Assembly (NCBI GenBank): GCA_011009095.1
Contig: VTPC01091250.1
Span: forward strand, 39,038-103,037
Reading direction: 5' to 3'
From: Ignelater luminosus
Lineage: Eukaryota; Arthropoda; Insecta; Coleoptera; Elateridae
DNA length: 64,000 nucleotides
Shown: positions 59,998-64,000 of the stretch, piece by piece
How the letters are laid out: the number at the start of each line of letters is the position of its first letter
How positions within the stretch are numbered: position 1 is the stretch's first letter
Position numbers and translations under genes: made by a program
Notes under the pieces: generated by a model
The model's input: the letters and a program-made list of their open reading frames with translations, nothing else
The model's database searches: none
What the model was told of the DNA's origin: nothing

Positions 59998-61156
59998 GAC
60001 AACCTAAATCGACTTCACAATCATCATCGTCAGAAAAACCAAAATCATAATCATCATTCATCACTGTCACCATTAATATTTATAATAAGTTCGGCTACAT
60101 TATCTAGAAGTATAAATTCCCTACTAAGGTGTTCTACCTCTACTTGTTCTACATGAGCACACATTTTTTCTCATTCTTCTACGGTGATTCTTGCAAATTC
60201 TTCTTGCCAATCTTCTTACACCATCCATTTTAAAAGTTATATTTCTAACTGCTATTCGCGGCTATTCGATTCTTTACTATGGTCTATATTTTTTCAATCG
60301 GGTTTAATTTCAGATGGTAAGGTGAGAGGCGAAGAACAACATGCCCATGCTCGGACAACACTTGATCTAAAATATACCTTTTGTATTGGGGTTTGTATTG
60401 TTTAATTTTTTCGTATAATTCTACCTCAGAAAATATTTCTCTTTCCACCAGTCTCTTTTGCACGTCTGCTTTTTTCCAAGCCGATGGGGCACATGCATTA
60501 TGGTACGATGCATTATCAATTATGAAAACTAACTTTTCTGGCAAATTTGGCAACACTTGTTCATTTATCTATTTTATGTAATTAGTACCATTCATGATAA
60601 TAATGCATTTGGAATGAATTCTTTTTTTCCACCACAGTGTACAATAATTAATCTTTGTCCATTAGCTAGCGGAACCTTGAGGCAATTGTTTGTATGGCAG
60701 TATGGCTACTATGTAAATAGGTTTTTTTGCAATAAATGATATTTTGACCTTCTTCTTTAAACTTCTTTAATTTAAGCAGAAACTCAATTCTTTTTGCCCT
60801 GATATTAAATTTTTCCACTAGAATTTTTCTGTTGGCCTCTGTTTTTCTCCAATGAAATGTACTATGTTTTCCAGTAAATGTAACGTCTTAAGCTTTCACT
60901 CCTTGCAGTGTCTTATCGATGCTTGGTTTGCAGTTATGAATGCTAATAAATGAGTACACCACTCATCAAGGGTTGACTTGGAACTTGGTTTCACAATGCT
61001 CTTTCTGGGAGAAGTGAACTTGCTGCTGCTTGATTTAGTATCCTCTTCTTTAACAATTCTTCTCACGTTATTAAGAGCAACACCTGTAGCTTCCGCAATC
61101 CATTCTTGCAATCGAGCAAGAGGCTTGCCCAGTGTTTCTTCTGCTTCTTTTTTCAT
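59998..61156 (-). pseudogene. DDE transposase remnant in the mub intron
   Basis: Minus-strand Tc1/mariner (IS630)-like transposase in broken frames. It starts at the ATG at 61154-61156 with MKKEAEETLGKPLARLQEWI, then the HTH-type ATGVALNNVRRIVKEE, a middle RAKRIEFLLKLKKFKEEGQN and IIYCKKTYLHSSHT. In relatives this last block reads Y-x-D-E-T, so the first catalytic Asp appears replaced by Lys. GQRLIIVHCGGKKEFIPNAL follows, then VFIIDNASYHN with the second Asp, WKKADVQKRLVE, VLSEHGHVVLRLSPYH and LNPIEKI with the catalytic Glu. A C-terminal acidic tail (FSDDDDCEVD) ends near 59998. Frameshifts and stops separate the parts. It lies antisense to the host gene. Confidence 0.8.
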
Positions 61157-61757
61157 AAATTGGTGTACATTATAAATAATTTGTCGCCCTTGGTTGTGAA
61201 CAACCTTTTAGTTATTCATAATTAACCTGGTAAAAAAATAAACTGATTAATAACTATTCTAAGATATGCGCCCAAATGTAACAAAAAAAAATTAAGCTGT
61301 CCAACATGCAATGCTAGACATTTAAAAATGACTTTTAGTGGTTAAACAAGCAATTAAATTGCATCGCAGACTATTAGAAATTCCAATTTTTCAGTGCTGT
61401 AACTGTAATATTACCACAAATAAAACCAGTTGAAATCATGTGAAAATTGTTTCTATTGCAAAATGTACATTGAATTCCACCTTGAAGTGTGATTTTTAAC
61501 TTAAGTTAAAAAACAAGAAGTGTTTTTAGTATCAGCAGATAGAAAATTACTTACAGAATGCAATGATGTGGACAATGAATGAAAACAATAACACATTTGC
61601 AAGAGAAACATGCACAATTTTCATGCACAAGTGAGGTTAGGTTAGAAGAAAGAAGAAATTTCACCGTGATTTATTCATTAAAAATATTTTTACTGAACTA
61701 ATTATTATTGTATCTTGACACTTATAAAAAATTAATGTTTCCTATTAATTCCAAATG
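61157..61757. other. Intron DNA, possible upstream part of copia LTR
   Basis: No protein is seen. The copia 5' LTR probably starts somewhere in 61500-61757, but a TG start and any target duplication could not be fixed. Confidence 0.35.
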
Positions 61758-61805
61758 TGTTATAGTATTATTACTTCTGTTTATAATTAAAAGGTTTATA
61801 TATCA
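61758..61805 (+). repeat. 3' end of copia 5' LTR (partial call)
   Basis: The sequence directly before the primer site ends TTTATATATCA, giving the CA end expected of an LTR. The start is uncertain: a TGTTATAG at 61758 would make an unusually short LTR of 48 bp, so the true LTR is probably longer or degraded. Confidence 0.4.
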
Positions 61806-61820
61806 GGTTATGGGCCCAGA
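61806..61820 (+). promoter_or_regulatory. Copia primer-binding site (initiator tRNA-Met type)
   Basis: GGTTATGGGCCCAGA is complementary to the anticodon-stem region of eukaryotic initiator tRNA-Met (CTGGGCCCATAACC). This is the unusual internal tRNA-fragment priming site known from Drosophila copia. It lies just after the LTR end and 128 bases before the gag ATG, the expected position. Confidence 0.85.
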
Positions 61821-61948
61821 CATGAAAAGTGAACTGATTAATTTAAAAATTTCAGATAAAAAAAAGTTTGTTGTGTTTTTGTCTTAACCTCAATGTTTTC
61901 GTCGTGTTGTGCTCCAGTTTTCGTTTATTGTAATTAATAATAATAACA

Positions 61949-62491
61949 ATGTCTACAACTAACACTGTTAATGCTGTTCCAATATTAGCAGCAACAAATT
62001 TCAATAATTGGAAATTTAGGATTTTATCAATTTTAAAGAGAGATCAGTGTGCCGATGTAATCGATGGTGTGGTTCCCACAGATCCGGATAAAAAGAAAGA
62101 ATATGAGGTAAAAGACACCAAAGCACAAGCAATTATAATTCAAGGAATTACAGATAAACATCTAGATATAATTAAAGATTGTGACACTGCAAAAACTCAA
62201 TTAGATGCATTAAAAGCTGTTTTTGTGAGTAGTTCTTTCACAAAATTAACATTATGGCGTAAACTTTTCAATTTAAAATCAAAAGGAACTGATAGATTGG
62301 AAGATCACTTTGTGAAATTTGATACCATTATAAGAGATCTCCAAGATCTCGACTCATCAGTTGATAAAACCGATCGTGTCTGTCACCTCTTATTATTGTT
62401 ATCACCACAGTATGACACTGTGATAACTGCAATTGAAACACTGATGTTAAAATGGACTTCGTCAAAGCTAGATTGTTGGATGAAGAACTAA
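61949..62491 (+). pseudogene. Copia gag region
   Basis: From ATG 61949 the frame gives a Ty1/copia-type capsid protein: a start with ILAATNFNNWKFRILSIL, KAQAIIIQGITDKHLDIIKD, LWRKLFNLKSKGTDRLEDHF and HLLLLLSPQYDTVITAIETL. In intact elements this runs on without a break into the nucleocapsid and pol. Here the frame shifts by one base near 62443-62450 and ends at a stop at 62489-62491, while the true continuation (KMDFVKARLLDEELKLK) proceeds in another frame from about 62452. Gag would form the virus-like particle of the retrotransposon. The element is in sense orientation inside the mub intron. Confidence 0.85.
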
Positions 62492-63495
62492 AATTAAAAG
62501 ATAAAAATACTAATACTATTAAAGATCATTCTGAAGTAAGTTTTAAAGCTTCAAATAATAATTATACATATTTTCCGCGTGGTGATAGATCTCAGTATAA
62601 TTACCAGAATAATTTTCGAGGATGTGGAAGAGGAAGAGTACGCAGCAGAGGCAATTTTTCATGTTATCCTGCTAAGCTTCAGGCTAACTTGGCAAATGAA
62701 AATAATATTTTGCTATATGCTGCTAATGCATGCAATCAATCAAAATTACCTCCGAATGCCGTGGTCCTTGATTCAGGGGCAAGTAACCATTTTTTGAAAG
62801 AAGAATTACTGCCATATATGAAAAATGTAATTAAACTAGAAAACAAGCTGAATATTAACTTGGCAGATGGAAAAGTTATTACTGCATCCTTAAAAGGAGA
62901 CCTGATAGTAAATTGTCAGGGTAAAAGATTAACAATAGAAACTCTTATTGTTTCAAATATTAAGCACAATTTACTTTCTGCTTCAAAAATTGCTTCTAGA
63001 GGTTTGAAAGTTGTAATAAGAGAAAATAATGCTGTTATATGTGGTCAAGGTTTTAAATTAGTCTGCAAAAAATTCAGTGGAGTGTATATTCTTCAAGTTG
63101 ACAATTTTAAGAAAGAGAATTATTGTAACGTGACAATAGAAAGTGGCGAGCTGTGGCACAAGAGACTTGGTCATTTTGGGAAGGATGGACTTGTACAATT
63201 GGGTCTGCCCTATCCTGAAAAAGTGTGTACATCCTGCATAGAAGGCAAAGCTTGCAGATTACCCTTTTATAAGCAAGAAAAGAGTTCACAGTGCATAGGG
63301 GACTTGATCCACTCTGATATAAGCGGTCCCGTGACTCCTTCAACTTTATATGGTGAAAGATATTTCCAGGTAATCTCGGACGACTATTCTCATTTTGTAA
63401 TAGTTAAATTATTAAAGAATAAGTCAGAAGCAGCTGACAACTTGATTTCATACATTCGTACAATGCAGGCACAATTAGCCACTCCCCTCAGATGA
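62452..63495 (+). pseudogene. Copia pol: protease and integrase, first part
   Basis: This continues gag after the one-base frameshift: KARLLDEELKLK, then a glycine/arginine-rich stretch (GCGRGRVRSRGNFSC) where the CCHC zinc knuckle of copia nucleocapsid is expected but not seen. The aspartic protease motif VVLDSGASNHFLKEE follows at about residues 104-118. Next is the integrase zinc domain (LWHKRLGHFG ... CTSCIEGKAC) and the start of the catalytic core with the first Asp in LIHSDISGPVTP and ISDDYSHF. At about 63473 the frame jumps directly to the part around the catalytic Glu. About 45 residues, including the D-N-G second-Asp motif, appear deleted. The stop is at 63493-63495. Confidence 0.88.
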
Positions 63496-64000
63496 ACGGC
63501 AAGGCTGAACGCCTAAACCGGACTTTGTTAGACAAATTACGTGCTAAAATCATTGATTCAGGAATACCAAAGTATCTATGGGGTGAAGCATTAAAGTGCA
63601 CCGCCTATGAATTAAACAGATCCCCCACTTCAACTTTAAATCGCAGGAAAACTCCTTCAGATTTATGGAATGGTAGAAATGATTTGAACAAATTACGAGT
63701 TTTTGGTTGTCGTGCCTGGCATACGATCATTCCCAAGAAAAGTAAACTAAATCCCAGGGCAGTTCGTGCAGTAATGGTAGGGTACTGCGGAGGTGGATAT
63801 CGGCTATGGCTTCCGGGAGAAAAGAAAGTTATTAGATCTCGAGACATAAGGTTTGATGAAACTGTTATGGAATACTATGCAAAAGAAAAAGCCAATGAAA
63901 AACGGGTAAACGAGCCAGAAGTAAGGTTTTTAGTCCCTCCAATTTATGATCCTCCTGAAATTACAAATGAAGAACCAGAAAGAACTGAGGAAGATGTTGT
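63474..64000 (+). pseudogene. Copia pol: integrase C-terminal part, cut by window end
   Basis: In the frame after the deletion, SPQMNGKAERLNRTLLDKLR carries the catalytic Glu of the integrase (N-G-x-A-E-R). It is followed by GIPKYLWGEALKCTAYELNR, RRKTPSDLWNGR, LRVFGCRAWHTIIPKK and the GYCGGGYRLW and VIRSRDIRFDE blocks, all standard in Ty1/copia pol between integrase and reverse transcriptase. The frame is open to base 64000, so reverse transcriptase, RNase H and the 3' LTR should lie beyond the window. The integrase is dead because its central Asp region is missing. Confidence 0.88.

Overview
The window is AT-rich eukaryotic DNA, most likely from an insect. That rests on the mix of Tc1/mariner, hAT, copia, RTE and CR1/Jockey-type elements and on one host exon that closely resembles insect mub/PCBP proteins. 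The species cannot be named; a beetle or bug is a weak guess. Intergenic space dominates, and nearly every long protein-like stretch is a decayed transposable element (TE). I see no bacterial-type operon, CRISPR array, rRNA or convincing tRNA.

Region by region. 1-8.3 kb is gene-free, with small inverted-repeat elements at 3.67 and 7.66 kb and a degenerate repeat block at 4.6-5.4 kb. 8.35-13.5 kb is a composite: a minus-strand mariner transposase gene split by a ~2.1 kb insertion that carries an LTR-like block. The right part of this composite is duplicated across a 100-N assembly gap at 11480-11579. 13.5-21 kb holds a MITE (15.87 kb) and another dead mariner (17.1-17.8 kb). An RTE-type LINE fragment lies at 21.1-22.3 kb, followed by dispersed copies of a TACAGGGTG-type repeat. 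24.6-32 kb is mostly featureless. A decayed but almost complete CR1/Jockey-type LINE lies at 32.1-35.4 kb. A 444-bp unit is tandemly duplicated without visible differences at 39.3-40.2 kb. A Tc1/mariner element with both ends and TA target sites lies at 41.16-42.48 kb, and a LINE 3' fragment at 43.2-43.7 kb. A second copy of the 15.9 kb MITE family lies at 47.56 kb, and a hAT end at 48.3 kb. Four different inverted-repeat elements crowd 51.5-55.4 kb.

The one host gene begins near 55.5 kb on the plus strand. A GC-richer putative promoter/5' UTR is followed by an exon at 55939-56060. It encodes the first 25 residues of a poly(C)-binding KH-domain protein (mub/PCBP) and stops at a consensus splice donor exactly where the first KH domain continues in the family. 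Everything from 56061 to the window end appears to be its first coding intron. The intron is loaded with TEs: a hAT MITE with an 8-bp target duplication, a short recombinase-like fragment, a dead DDE transposase on the minus strand, and a sense-oriented copia element with an initiator-tRNA-Met-type primer site, cut off by the window edge.

The genes do not form a pathway. The biology here is a host RNA-binding-protein gene embedded in layered TE remnants. The most unusual items are the long inverted repeat just upstream of the mub promoter, the composite mariner/LTR duplication beside the gap, the exact 444-bp tandem duplication, and several unclassified MITE families.
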